Assembly (NCBI RefSeq): GCF_000021645.1
Contig: NC_011661.1
Coordinates: 1,458,723 to 1,522,722 of the forward strand
Direction of reading: 5' to 3'
DNA: 64,000 nucleotides
Source of the DNA: Dictyoglomus turgidum DSM 6724
GTDB taxonomy: Bacteria; Dictyoglomota; Dictyoglomia; Dictyoglomales; Dictyoglomaceae
Shown here: positions 36,754 through 45,825 of the stretch, one piece after another
Numbering within the stretch: the stretch's first letter is position 1
Layout: every line of letters starts with the position of its first letter
Translations under genes and position numbers: made by a program
The notes under the pieces: model-generated
The model's input: only the letters and a program-made list of their open reading frames with translations
Told to the model about the DNA's origin: nothing
The model's database searches: none

Positions 36754-38550
36754 TTAAGAAGACTTATGGAAATAAAGATAAATTTTCTCAGCAATTTTTT
36801 CAGAGATTCCTGGAATTTTTTTCAAATCCTCCAAAGATGCTTTTTTCAAACTTTCTAAATCATTAAAAGCCTCAAGAAGAATTTTCATCCTTTTTTCTCC
36901 TATGCCAGGTATTTTTTCCAAATGAGAATCTATTAATTTTTTACTACGTAATTTCCTATGATAAGAAACAGCAAACCTATGAGCCTCGTCTCTTACTTGT
37001 TGGAGAAGATGCAGAGCAGGAGAATCATAAGGAAGCAAAATAGAATCAGAGTTTCCTGGAACAAAAATTTCCTCTCTCTCTTTCGCAAGAGCTAATATAA
37101 ACTTAGGTTTTATTTTTAATTCCTCAAAAACCTCTAATACCGCATTTAGTTGTCCTTTTCCTCCATCTATGAGCATAATATCTGGCAAGGGATCTTCCTC
37201 AATTTTATTAAGTCTTCTTTTTATCACTTCTTGGAGCATTAAATAATCGTTGGGTGATTCTTCTGTATACTTAATCTTATACCTTCTATACCTATTTTTA
37301 TCGGGATATCCATTTTGAAAATAAACCCTTGCCCCTACTGCTTCTCTTCCTTGAAGATTAGAAATATCATACCCTTCTATAGCAACAGGCAGATTAGGCA
37401 AGTTAAAAATTCTCTGAAGTTCGGAAAGAGCTAACCACACCTTTTCTGATCTTAAACTCTCAATAGTCAAATCCTTTAATGCCATATTTAAAAGTTTTTC
37501 CTCATCCTCGCTTTCTGGTGTCCTTATTTCTACTTTTGTCCCCTTTCTTCTACACAAAAATTCCTTCAAGTCCACTTCTCCTCCAAAGACCAAAAAGGGG
37601 AGTACTATGATCTCAGGGATATCTCTTACTGAATAGTATTGTAAAATAAAACTTTCAAGGAGTTCATCTCGGGAATATTCTTCGGGTAAAGTTAAATTAA
37701 ATATCCTCTTTTCAACCAATTTTCCTTCCCTTATTAAATAAACAAGCACTTTTGCCTTATGATCCTCCACATAGAATTGGATTAAATCTTTATTCTCTCT
37801 ATTGAAGGTAAGGATCTTCTGTTTTTCGCTTAAATTCTGCAACAATCTTATTTTATCTCTTACTTTCGCAGCCTTTTCAAATTCTAAATTCTTAGAATAC
37901 TTCTGCATTTCATTGTAAAGTTTATTTATGATCTCTTCATATCTCCCCTCCATAAAGTCTATTACTTCTCTTACAATCTCTTGATAATCCTCCTTGGTAA
38001 TATATCCCTGACATGGTGCCTTACAATTTTCAATAAAGTAATTTAAACAGGGTCTTTTAGGCTTTGATTTTGGCAAATTCCAATTGCAAGATCTTAAATT
38101 AAAGAGTTTTTTAACCATAGATATGGTCTCTCTTACAGTTCCACTTTGGGTATATGGTCCGTAATATTTTGCCCCATCATCCTCAAAACGTCTTGCGAGA
38201 ATAAGCCTTGGATATTCCTCATACAAAGTCAATTTCAGTAATGGATACTGTTTATCATCCCTTAGTTGAATATTCATAATGGGCCTATGTTTTTTAATGA
38301 GAACCGATTCCAAAATCAAAGCTTCCGTCTCTGTATCAGTTATATAAAACTCTATATTTTGAGCTTTCTTCAAAATATAAGCACTTTTAGGAGACGAATC
38401 ACTGAAATAAGACAAAACTCTTTTTCTCAGGTTTTTTGCTTTACCTACATAAATTACTTTACCTGAGTGATCGTAAAAGATATATACTCCAGTGCTTTCT
38501 GGAAAATTTTCTACTTTTTGTTTAAGGTTTAATATGCTATCATTTTTCAT
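36754..38550 (-). CDS. uvrC: Excinuclease ABC subunit C
   Basis: Dual-incision nuclease of nucleotide excision repair. 598 residues: GIY-YIG nuclease (STGVYIFYDHSGKVIYVGKA, residues about 19-38), UVR motif around 205-240 (MQKYSKNLEFEKAAKVRDKI), the RNase H-like C-terminal nuclease (GYDISNLQGREAVGARVYF; DIMLIDGGKGQLNAVLEV), and two helix-hairpin-helix units at the end. The ATG lies 10 bases after a TAAAAT box and lacks a ribosome site. Confidence 0.97.
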   Translation of the reverse strand: MKNDSILNLKQKVENFPESTGVYIFYDHSGKVIYVGKAKNLRKRVLSYFSDSSPKSAYILKKAQNIEFYITDTETEALILESVLIKKHRPIMNIQLRDDKQYPLLKLTLYEEYPRLILARRFEDDGAKYYGPYTQSGTVRETISMVKKLFNLRSCNWNLPKSKPKRPCLNYFIENCKAPCQGYITKEDYQEIVREVIDFMEGRYEEIINKLYNEMQKYSKNLEFEKAAKVRDKIRLLQNLSEKQKILTFNRENKDLIQFYVEDHKAKVLVYLIREGKLVEKRIFNLTLPEEYSRDELLESFILQYYSVRDIPEIIVLPFLVFGGEVDLKEFLCRRKGTKVEIRTPESEDEEKLLNMALKDLTIESLRSEKVWLALSELQRIFNLPNLPVAIEGYDISNLQGREAVGARVYFQNGYPDKNRYRRYKIKYTEESPNDYLMLQEVIKRRLNKIEEDPLPDIMLIDGGKGQLNAVLEVFEELKIKPKFILALAKEREEIFVPGNSDSILLPYDSPALHLLQQVRDEAHRFAVSYHRKLRSKKLIDSHLEKIPGIGEKRMKILLEAFNDLESLKKASLEDLKKIPGISEKIAEKIYLYFHKSS

Positions 38551-38560
38551 ACCATAGATA

Positions 38561-38589
38561 ATTTTAAATCAACTAAAAATAAACCTCAA
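38561..38589 (-). promoter_or_regulatory. Promoter of uvrC, near-leaderless
   Basis: TTGAGG (38589-38584), 17-base spacer, TAAAAT (38566-38561). The expected start near 38554 leaves only about four untranslated bases before ATG 38550. Confidence 0.6.
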
Positions 38590-38598
38590 CAAAAAAAG

Positions 38599-38627
38599 TT
38601 GCATTGAATTTTAACATAGGGTATATT
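38599..38627 (+). promoter_or_regulatory. Promoter of argS run
   Basis: TTGCAT (38599-38604), 17-base spacer, TATATT (38622-38627). Predicted start near 38634, with a 36-base leader containing GCGAGG before ATG 38670. Divergent from uvrC, with 9 bases between the two -35 boxes. Confidence 0.65.
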
Positions 38628-38669
38628 ATTAAAATAGTTTTTAATAAATAATAAAGCGAGGAATAGAGC

Positions 38670-40322
38670 ATGAGGAAACATATTTATGAGCTCATAAAAA
38701 AAGCTGTAAATTCTTTAAAAGAAAAAGAAAATTTTATAGTAGACGATATTGAGATTATTGTAGAAACTCCAAAACAAAAAGAATATGGAGATTACGCAAC
38801 AGCTGTTGCTCTCCAAATTGCTCAAAAAAATAAAAAACCGCCGAGAGTAGTTGCTGAAAAAATTTCAGAGTACATTAAAAAATCACCCTTTGTAAAAAAA
38901 ATAGAGATCGCTGGACCAGGTTTTATAAACTTCTTCCTTAATGATGAAGCTTTATGGGAAACTCTCAGATTAATTAGAAAGGATATAGATGATTTTGTAA
39001 AAATACCTTCAAAAAAGAAAAAGATACAGATTGAGTTTGGAAGCATCAACCCTACAGGCCCCATGCATATCGCCCATGCAAGAGGAGTAACCATTGGTGA
39101 TTCTTTAGCAAATCTATTTAAGAGAATAGGTTGGAATACAGAAAAGGAGTTTTATATAAATGATGCTGGGAACCAGATTGATCTTCTTGGCGAATCTCTA
39201 TATGCAAGATATATGCAGCTCTTAGGTTATGACTATCAAGTTCCCGAAGAAGGTTATCATGGATATTACCTTATAGAGTTAGCAAAAGAGTTATTGAACC
39301 AAAAATCCCAGATAGAATCAATGGATGAGACAGAAAAAAAGAAGTTTTTCAAAGAATATGCCCTAAGCAAAATGTTAGAAGACATAAAAACAACACTCCT
39401 AAATTTCGGAGTAGAGTACGATGTCTGGTTTAGTGAAAGAACCCTACATGAAAACGGCAAAGTAAAAGAGGTATTAGAAATTTTAAGACAAAATGGGTAC
39501 ACCTATGAGAAAGATGGAGCTCTCTGGTTTTCCTCTACAAAATTTGGAGATGAAAAAGACAGAGTTCTCATAAAAAGTGATGGAAAAGCAACTTACTTTT
39601 TAGCTGACATTGCTTATCATTTAAATAAAATTCAAAGAGGTTTCGATTGGATAATCGACGTGTGGGGAGCAGATCATCACGGTCACGTAACTAGGTTAAA
39701 AGGAGCAATTCAAGCCTTAGGATATCCTAAGGATATCTTAGAAATAATCTTAGTACAAATGGTAAGACTTATGAGAGGGAATGAAGAAATAAAGATGTCA
39801 AAAAGAACAGGAGATTTTATAACCTTAAAGGAGATTCAAGAAGAGGTTGGAAAAGATGCAATAAGATTTTTCTTCTTATTAAGAAGCCCTGAAAGTCAGC
39901 TTGACTTTGATATAAATCTTGCTAAAAAGCAATCAGTAGAAAATCCTGTCTATTATGTACAATATGCCCATGCAAGATGTTGTAGTATACTTAAAAATGC
40001 AGAAACAAAGGGTTATAATTTGGCAGATCTGGATAAAGCAGATTTATCCCTCCTTAAGGAAGAAAAAGAAAAGGATTTAATATTAAACCTCTTAAGATAT
40101 CCTGAAAGATTAGAAGATATTACCAGGACCTTAGAGATACATCAGCTTCCTTTTTATCTCTTAAATCTTAGCACTCTCTTTCACGGGTATTACGATTCTT
40201 ACAAAGTAATAAGTGAAGATAAAGAATTAACCTTAGCAAGACTTGTTCTTGTGGATTGTGTTAGGATTATAATAAAAGATGCCTTAAGTATACTGGGGGT
40301 CTCAGCCCCTGAAAAAATGTAA
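38670..40322 (+). CDS. argS: Arginyl-tRNA synthetase
   Basis: Class I synthetase charging tRNA-Arg. 550 residues: N-terminal tRNA-binding domain (VDDIEIIVETPKQKEYGDYA), HIGH-type motif in FGSINPTGPMHIAHARG near 114-130, KMSKS-type motif KMSKRTGDFITL near 375-386 and the DALR anticodon-binding domain (PVYYVQYAHARCCSIL onward). First gene of the rightward run. Confidence 0.97.
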   Translation: MRKHIYELIKKAVNSLKEKENFIVDDIEIIVETPKQKEYGDYATAVALQIAQKNKKPPRVVAEKISEYIKKSPFVKKIEIAGPGFINFFLNDEALWETLRLIRKDIDDFVKIPSKKKKIQIEFGSINPTGPMHIAHARGVTIGDSLANLFKRIGWNTEKEFYINDAGNQIDLLGESLYARYMQLLGYDYQVPEEGYHGYYLIELAKELLNQKSQIESMDETEKKKFFKEYALSKMLEDIKTTLLNFGVEYDVWFSERTLHENGKVKEVLEILRQNGYTYEKDGALWFSSTKFGDEKDRVLIKSDGKATYFLADIAYHLNKIQRGFDWIIDVWGADHHGHVTRLKGAIQALGYPKDILEIILVQMVRLMRGNEEIKMSKRTGDFITLKEIQEEVGKDAIRFFFLLRSPESQLDFDINLAKKQSVENPVYYVQYAHARCCSILKNAETKGYNLADLDKADLSLLKEEKEKDLILNLLRYPERLEDITRTLEIHQLPFYLLNLSTLFHGYYDSYKVISEDKELTLARLVLVDCVRIIIKDALSILGVSAPEKM

Positions 40323-40334
40323 GGGGGTGTGATT

Positions 40335-40973
40335 ATGAAAATAAGATGGTATGGACATGCATGCTTCCTCTTCACAAATTCAGAAGGTAAAAAGATTCTT
40401 ACAGATCCTTTTGACTCTTCTGTTGGATATCCTCTACCTGACGTGGAACCTAACATAGTTACCGTAAGTCATGAGCATTTTGACCATAATGCGGTCCATC
40501 TTTTAAAAGGAAATCCTATATTAGTACAGGGAGAAGGTGAAACTCAAATAAATAGCGTAAAGATAAAAGGTCTCAATACCTTTCATGACGAAGAAAGAGG
40601 TAAGAAGAGAGGAACAAATACCATTTATTTAATTGAAACTGATGGAATTAAAATATTACATTTAGGAGATTTAGGACATATTTTAACGGATGAATATAAA
40701 GAAAAAATCGGAGAAGTAAATATACTTTGCATCCCTGTAGGAGGAACCTTTACCATTGATGCTAATGGGGCAGTGAAGGTGGTAGAGCTCTTAAAACCCA
40801 ACGTGGTAATACCAATGCACTATAAAACTCCCCATTTAAAATTTGACCTTGCTAAAGTAGAAGACTTTATCAACAAAGTTAATTATCCTGTAAAAAAATT
40901 TGAGGAAAAAGAGATAGAAATAAATAAAGATACCCTTCCTCCTTCTACCGAAGTTTGGATCCTATCCTACTAA
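40335..40973 (+). CDS. Metallo-beta-lactamase-fold hydrolase (UPF0173 type)
   Basis: Predicted metal-dependent hydrolase of unknown substrate. About 212 residues: MKIRWYGHACFLF start, metal motif VSHEHFDHNAV (HxHxDH), HLGDLGH, and IPMHYKTP near the C-terminus. ATG 40335 is chosen over GTG 40329 because an AAGGGGG site sits upstream. It lies 12 bases after argS and before an HD-domain gene; neither neighbour indicates a substrate. Confidence 0.88.
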   Translation: MKIRWYGHACFLFTNSEGKKILTDPFDSSVGYPLPDVEPNIVTVSHEHFDHNAVHLLKGNPILVQGEGETQINSVKIKGLNTFHDEERGKKRGTNTIYLIETDGIKILHLGDLGHILTDEYKEKIGEVNILCIPVGGTFTIDANGAVKVVELLKPNVVIPMHYKTPHLKFDLAKVEDFINKVNYPVKKFEEKEIEINKDTLPPSTEVWILSY

Positions 40974-41007
40974 TCTCAAACTCCATAAAATTCATAGGAG
41001 GCTAATT

Positions 41008-41559
41008 ATGAATAGAGACGAAGCCTTAGACAAAGTTAAAAAGTACGTAAAAAATAAAAATTTAATAAAGCACATGCTGGCTACAGAAGCCATTATGAGG
41101 GCTCTTGCTAAAAGATTTAATGAAGACGAAGAAAAATGGGGACTTACTGGACTTTTACATGATATTGATTACGAAATTACAGAGAAGGAACCTGAAAAAC
41201 ACAGTCTTCTTGCAGAAGAATTACTTAAAGACGAAAATCTGTCTAAAGATGTTATCGATGCTATAAAAGCCCACAATGAAATACATAATCTACCAAGAGA
41301 AACCCTTCTTGCAAAGGCACTATATGCGGTAGATCCTCTAACAGGACTCATTGTTGCTGCAGCATTAATACACCCTGAAAAAAAGTTGGCTCCTTTAGAC
41401 GTGAATTTTATCCTCAACAGATTTAAAGAAAAAAGTTTTGCAAGAGGAGCAAATAGAGATCAAATTAAAACCTGCGAAGATTTAGGACTAAGTTTAGAAG
41501 AGTTTATAGCGATAGGTTTGGAGGCTATGAAATCAATCTCTGATGAATTAGGATTATAA
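41008..41559 (+). CDS. HD-domain phosphohydrolase (HDIG group)
   Basis: 183 residues with the metal motif set H...HD...D: KHMLATEAIMRALAKRF, GLLHDIDYEITEKEPEKH (HD), IKAHNEIH and AVDPLTGLI. Such small HD proteins hydrolyse nucleotides or other phosphoesters; the substrate is unknown. The ribosome site TAGGAGG precedes ATG 41008. It ends 12 bases before queT. Confidence 0.88.
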   Translation: MNRDEALDKVKKYVKNKNLIKHMLATEAIMRALAKRFNEDEEKWGLTGLLHDIDYEITEKEPEKHSLLAEELLKDENLSKDVIDAIKAHNEIHNLPRETLLAKALYAVDPLTGLIVAAALIHPEKKLAPLDVNFILNRFKEKSFARGANRDQIKTCEDLGLSLEEFIAIGLEAMKSISDELGL

Positions 41560-41571
41560 GGAGGAACTCTT

Positions 41572-42045
41572 ATGAGATCTAAAAAGGTTGCGAAAATAGC
41601 ATTGTATGCTGCTTCTTATTCAGTACTTACTGTAATTTTAAGTCCCATAAGCTATGGTCCTATTCAAGTAAGAATATCAGAATTCATGACCTTATTTCCA
41701 TTTATAGACAAGTTAGCCATACCAGGACTTTTTATAGGCTGTGCAATAGCTAATCTATTTAGTCCAGCTGGTTGGATAGATGTGATTTTTGGGAGTTTAT
41801 TCACTTTAATTGCAGCCTATTTGACCAGAAAAATGCCCAATGTTTATCTTTCCCCTATTCCTCCAATACTTATAAATGCTTTCGGGGTTAGTTTGTATCT
41901 TCACCTCTTTTTTAAGCTACCTTATTTGTTAAATGTGCTCTACATAGGAGTAGGCGAAACTATTGCTACATACATTATTGGGCTTCCTATTCTTCTTTAC
42001 ATATTCAGGAATGAAAATTTAAAGAAATTCTTTACCGAGGAGTAG
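41572..42045 (+). CDS. queT: QueT family transporter (queuosine precursor, ECF S-component-like)
   Basis: 157-residue membrane protein with about five helices; family marks include ILSPISYGPIQVRISEFMTL and AIANLFSPAGWIDVIFGSL. QueT proteins bind queuosine precursors such as preQ1 for an energy-coupling-factor importer. AAGGAGGAACT precedes the ATG; the 12-base gap leaves no room for a preQ1 riboswitch. ECF ATPase genes are not in the window. Confidence 0.87.
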   Translation: MRSKKVAKIALYAASYSVLTVILSPISYGPIQVRISEFMTLFPFIDKLAIPGLFIGCAIANLFSPAGWIDVIFGSLFTLIAAYLTRKMPNVYLSPIPPILINAFGVSLYLHLFFKLPYLLNVLYIGVGETIATYIIGLPILLYIFRNENLKKFFTEE

Positions 42046-42051
42046 ACAGAG

Positions 42052-43266
42052 ATGAGAAAACTAAGTATTGAGGAAGAATTAGAGATATTAAAATCTAATG
42101 TGGTAGAAATAATTCCTGAAGATGGCTTATATGAAAAACTAAAAAAAGCACGAGAAGAAGGAAGGCCTTTAAGAGTAAAATTAGGAGCAGATCCTTCTGC
42201 TCCTGATCTACATTTAGGACATGCTGTGGTGTTGAGAAAATTAAAACAATTTCAAGATCTTGGACATCAAGTAGTATTTATTATTGGAGATTTTACTGCA
42301 AGAATAGGAGATCCCTCAGGGAGGAGCGAAACCAGAAAACCTCTAACTCCAGATCAGGTTAAAAGAAATGCTTTAACCTACCAAGAACAGGTAGGAAAGA
42401 TTCTTGATGTCACAAAGGCAGAAATAAGGTATCAAGAAGAATGGTTTGGAAAAATGAAATTAGAAGATGTTTTGGTTTTAACTTCCAAATATACCATTGC
42501 AAGAATGTTAGAAAGAGACGATTTTGCTCAAAGATTCAAAGAACAAAAACCAATTTTTATACACGAGATCATGTATCCCCTGCTTCAAGCCTATGATTCT
42601 GTAGCTATAAAAGCAGATATAGAACTTGGAGGAACTGATCAAAAATTTAACCTTATCGTGGGAAGAGAAATTCAAAGAGAGTATGGTTTGGAACCTCAAG
42701 TAGCAATGCTGATGCCAATTTTAGAAGGACTTGATGGGAAACAAAAAATGAGTAAGAGCCTTGGAAATTACATAGGACTTACCGAGCCCCCTAATGAAAT
42801 GTATGGAAAAGTAATGTCAATTCCTGACGAATTAATCATTAGATACTATGAGCTTGCAACAGAACTTACCAAAGAAGAGATTAGAAAAATAGAACAGGAA
42901 ATGAAAGAAGGAAAGCTTAATCCCAGAGATGCAAAGGCAAGATTAGCAAGAGAAATTGTGAAAATATATCATGGAGAAGAAGCAAGTTTAAAAGCAGAGG
43001 AAGAATTTAACAGAATATTTAGAAATAAAGAACTTCCTGAAAATGTACCTGAAGTGGAAATATCTGAACCTAAAATATGGGTTGTAAAACTGCTAACTCA
43101 GGTGGGTGCAGCAAAAAGTAATAGCGAAGCCAAAAGACTAATCTCTCAAGGTGCTGTAGAAATAGATGGTACAAGAATAGAAGACATAAATTTAGATATT
43201 ACTATTGATAAGCCCTTCATATTAAGGGTGGGAAAACACTTTTTTAGGAGGATTAAAAAAGGATGA
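42052..43266 (+). CDS. tyrS: Tyrosyl-tRNA synthetase
   Basis: Class I synthetase, 404 residues, the longer TyrZ-like form. HIGH motif as DPSAPDLHLGHAVVLRKL near residues 46-63, KMSKS as GKQKMSKSLGNYIGL near 229-243, and a C-terminal S4 RNA-binding domain (VGAAKSNSEAKRLISQGAVE). Its end overlaps the next gene by 4 bases. Confidence 0.96.
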   Translation: MRKLSIEEELEILKSNVVEIIPEDGLYEKLKKAREEGRPLRVKLGADPSAPDLHLGHAVVLRKLKQFQDLGHQVVFIIGDFTARIGDPSGRSETRKPLTPDQVKRNALTYQEQVGKILDVTKAEIRYQEEWFGKMKLEDVLVLTSKYTIARMLERDDFAQRFKEQKPIFIHEIMYPLLQAYDSVAIKADIELGGTDQKFNLIVGREIQREYGLEPQVAMLMPILEGLDGKQKMSKSLGNYIGLTEPPNEMYGKVMSIPDELIIRYYELATELTKEEIRKIEQEMKEGKLNPRDAKARLAREIVKIYHGEEASLKAEEEFNRIFRNKELPENVPEVEISEPKIWVVKLLTQVGAAKSNSEAKRLISQGAVEIDGTRIEDINLDITIDKPFILRVGKHFFRRIKKG

Positions 43267-44120
43267 AAAAAACAAAGAAAAGAATTATAAGTGTTACTGT
43301 ATTTTTTGGAAGTTTAGTCATAATAGCTTCTGCTAAAATTATAGAAACTAATTTATGGAGAAATTTTACCCATTTAAGACCTATAAAAGAGGTCATCATA
43401 GTGGATGGAAATAAGAGACCTATAAAAGTTAAAACCAATGCTGGCTTTGTTTGGGAAGTACTCGAAGAAAAGAAGATAAAAGTATCTAAATTTGATATTG
43501 TCAGTCCTCCAGCAAGAACTCCACTAACAGAAAGAATAAAAGAGATAAGAATTACAAGAGTGAATGAGACTACTATTAAAAAAATAAACATTATTGAACC
43601 TAAGATCATCCTGAAAGTAACCTATGCAAAAACTTATACAGAGAAGATAAAGGACTATGGAAGGTTTGGTAAGATCGAAGAAATTTACAAAAGAAGAACA
43701 ATCAATGGAAAACCAGAAAAAGAAGTCCTAATCTCTAAGAAAGAGCTTCAAAAGATGTCCCCTAAAATTATAGAAATTACAACCCCCATCCTTAAATACC
43801 TCAAATTAGATTCCGCTACTTTTGAAGTGGTAAAACCCATAAAAGTAACTGCAACCGCCTATGAACCCTGGACTGGAGGCGATGGAAACAACATCACTGC
43901 TATAGGCTGGAGAGCTATGAAAGGAATAATAGCTGTAGATCCAAGATACATTCCCCTAAAAAGTGCTTTTTATATTCCTAATTATGGCTTTGCTTTAGCG
44001 GGAGATACTGGGGGACTCATAAAAGGATGGAAAGTAGATTTGTGTTTTTCTACCTTAAGAGAAGTAAAATATTTTGGTAGACGAAAAATCACTATTTATC
44101 TTCTTAAAAGAATAGCTTAA
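43263..44120 (+). CDS. YabE-like cell wall protein: DUF348, G5 and 3D domains
   Basis: Exported or anchored wall-remodelling protein, 285 residues. N-terminal membrane segment (residues about 9-24), DUF348 (VIIVDGNKRPIKVKTNAGF), a G5-like region (about 115-180), and the C-terminal 3D domain with three Asp: AYEPWTGGDGNN, AVDPRYIPL, LAGDTGGLIKGWKVD. The 3D domain resembles the MltA/Rpf catalytic barrel, so peptidoglycan cleavage is likely. It precedes ksgA as yabE does in Bacillus. Confidence 0.87.
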   Translation: MKKTKKRIISVTVFFGSLVIIASAKIIETNLWRNFTHLRPIKEVIIVDGNKRPIKVKTNAGFVWEVLEEKKIKVSKFDIVSPPARTPLTERIKEIRITRVNETTIKKINIIEPKIILKVTYAKTYTEKIKDYGRFGKIEEIYKRRTINGKPEKEVLISKKELQKMSPKIIEITTPILKYLKLDSATFEVVKPIKVTATAYEPWTGGDGNNITAIGWRAMKGIIAVDPRYIPLKSAFYIPNYGFALAGDTGGLIKGWKVDLCFSTLREVKYFGRRKITIYLLKRIA

Positions 44121-44121
44121 A

Positions 44122-44961
44122 ATGGATTTAACAAGCAAATCAAAGCTTATAGAAATTCTTCGAAGGAATAATATATTTCTAAAAAAAAGCTTAGGACAAA
44201 ACTTTTTAATTGATAAAAATATTTTAAAAAAAATTATTGATGCTTTAGAGATTTCAAAAGAAGACAATATATTAGAGGTGGGGTGCGGAGTTGGAACTTT
44301 AACCCTTGAGCTTGCAAAAAAAGCTAAAAAAGTTATTGGAGTAGAGATTGATAAAAGATTCAAATCCATCCTTGAGGAACTATTAAAAGACTATAACAAT
44401 GTGGAGATACTCTTTGAGGATGTTCTAAAATTAGATCTTTCAAGAATCATAAATTTACCTTATAAACTGGTAGGGAATTTGCCCTATTATATATCTGGTA
44501 GTTTCTTGGGAGAATACTTTCAAAAAGGTCCCTATGCCCATCTTATGGTTATAATGCTTCAAAAGGAGATGGCTGAAAGACTAACTTCCTCACCTGGAAG
44601 CAAAAAATACAGCCCTCTTTCTATCTTGCTTCACATCACTTATTCTTATGAAATTATCTCAAAAGTTTCCCCTTCTTGCTTTTTTCCTGCACCTGAAGTA
44701 GAATCAGTTGTACTAAAATTAAAATTTAACCCTAAACTTGACAAAATCTATAACAAAGAATTCTTCTTCAAACTCATAAAGGAAAGTTTTAATCAAAGAA
44801 GAAAATTTCTCCTAAATAACTTGGAAAGAGCTTTTCCTTCTATAGATTGGAAATACGTATTCACCGAACTTAATATTGATGGTAAAATAAGAGCAGAAGA
44901 GCTATCGCCTGAAGGATATATTACCTTATCAAATAAGGCTTTTAATTTATGGAAAAGTTAA
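44122..44961 (+). CDS. rsmA: 16S rRNA dimethyladenosine transferase
   Basis: KsgA; dimethylates A1518 and A1519 during small-subunit maturation. 279 residues: SLGQNFLIDKNILKKII near 23-39, SAM loop LEVGCGVGTLTLELAKKAK, VGVEIDKRF-type segment, catalytic NLPYYISG near 119-126, and the C-terminal helical domain with FNQRRKFLLNNL. Starts 1 base after the YabE-like gene; its stop overlaps ispE by 13 bases. Confidence 0.96.
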   Translation: MDLTSKSKLIEILRRNNIFLKKSLGQNFLIDKNILKKIIDALEISKEDNILEVGCGVGTLTLELAKKAKKVIGVEIDKRFKSILEELLKDYNNVEILFEDVLKLDLSRIINLPYKLVGNLPYYISGSFLGEYFQKGPYAHLMVIMLQKEMAERLTSSPGSKKYSPLSILLHITYSYEIISKVSPSCFFPAPEVESVVLKLKFNPKLDKIYNKEFFFKLIKESFNQRRKFLLNNLERAFPSIDWKYVFTELNIDGKIRAEELSPEGYITLSNKAFNLWKS

Positions 44962-45824
44962 ACATATATACTTTTGGTAAAATTACCCTTTTTCTTGATG
45001 TAATAAACAAAAGAGAAGATGGATATCATAATGTAAAAATACTTCTTCACAATGTAGATTTTTGGGACTTTATGCAGATTTCCCTACTTCCTTATCCTCA
45101 CTTTATATTGGAATCAAATCTCCCCATCCCCTCAGAAGAAAATCTTGTCTACAAAGCTTATAAAAAATTTATTGAAATCACAGGAGAAAAAGTAGGTGCC
45201 AAGGTATTCCTTTTCAAGAAAATACCAACTCAGGCAGGACTTGGTGGAGGAAGCTCAAATGCTGCAGGAACAATTTGGGGATTAAATCTTCTTACCAACT
45301 TAAATCTCCCTTTGAGAGATATGGCAAAAATAGGAGAGACCTTAGGTTCAGATATTCCCTTCTTCTTTTATGGTGGCTCTGCTATAGCAGAGGGAAAAGG
45401 AGAAATTATCAAAAAAATAACCCATCAAAATTTTAAATTTATTCTTATCTTTCCTCCGTATGGTATAAGTACAAAGGAGATCTATTCCAAAATAAAAAAA
45501 GAAGATTTAAATATACATATTGACTTTGAAAATATTCTCTTAAATTTTGAGAGAGGAATTTTATTAGAACCATACAATTTTTTTGAATATATAGTTTTTA
45601 AGAGATATCCAGAATTAAAAAAAATAAAAGAGTCAATATCCCCCATCACTTATGTGGCTTTAACAGGAACAGGTTCTACCATGTTTGTGGTAATTAAAAA
45701 TGATTCTGAAATAAAAGAAATCATCAAAAAGCTTGAAGAATACTTAGAAAAGGGTTATAAAATAAAACTTGTTAAATCAAGTCCTTTTGGAATTAAAATT
45801 CTTAAGATAAAAGGAGTGTTTTAA
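44949..45824 (+). CDS. ispE: 4-diphosphocytidyl-2-C-methyl-D-erythritol kinase
   Basis: GHMP kinase of the MEP pathway. 291 residues: KITLFLDVINKREDGYHN near 11-28 (substrate Asp and His), ATP loop IPTQAGLGGGSSNAAGTIWG near 92-111, GSDIPFFFYGGSA, and C-terminal TGTGSTMFVV. Together with ispD and ispF elsewhere in the window it shows a functional MEP route. It overlaps rsmA. Confidence 0.95.
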   Translation: MEKLNIYTFGKITLFLDVINKREDGYHNVKILLHNVDFWDFMQISLLPYPHFILESNLPIPSEENLVYKAYKKFIEITGEKVGAKVFLFKKIPTQAGLGGGSSNAAGTIWGLNLLTNLNLPLRDMAKIGETLGSDIPFFFYGGSAIAEGKGEIIKKITHQNFKFILIFPPYGISTKEIYSKIKKEDLNIHIDFENILLNFERGILLEPYNFFEYIVFKRYPELKKIKESISPITYVALTGTGSTMFVVIKNDSEIKEIIKKLEEYLEKGYKIKLVKSSPFGIKILKIKGVF

Positions 45825-45825
45825 A

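Noticed and set aside
41560-41571. preQ1 riboswitch before queT
   Set aside because: Only 12 bases separate queT from the HD gene, and they form the ribosome site.
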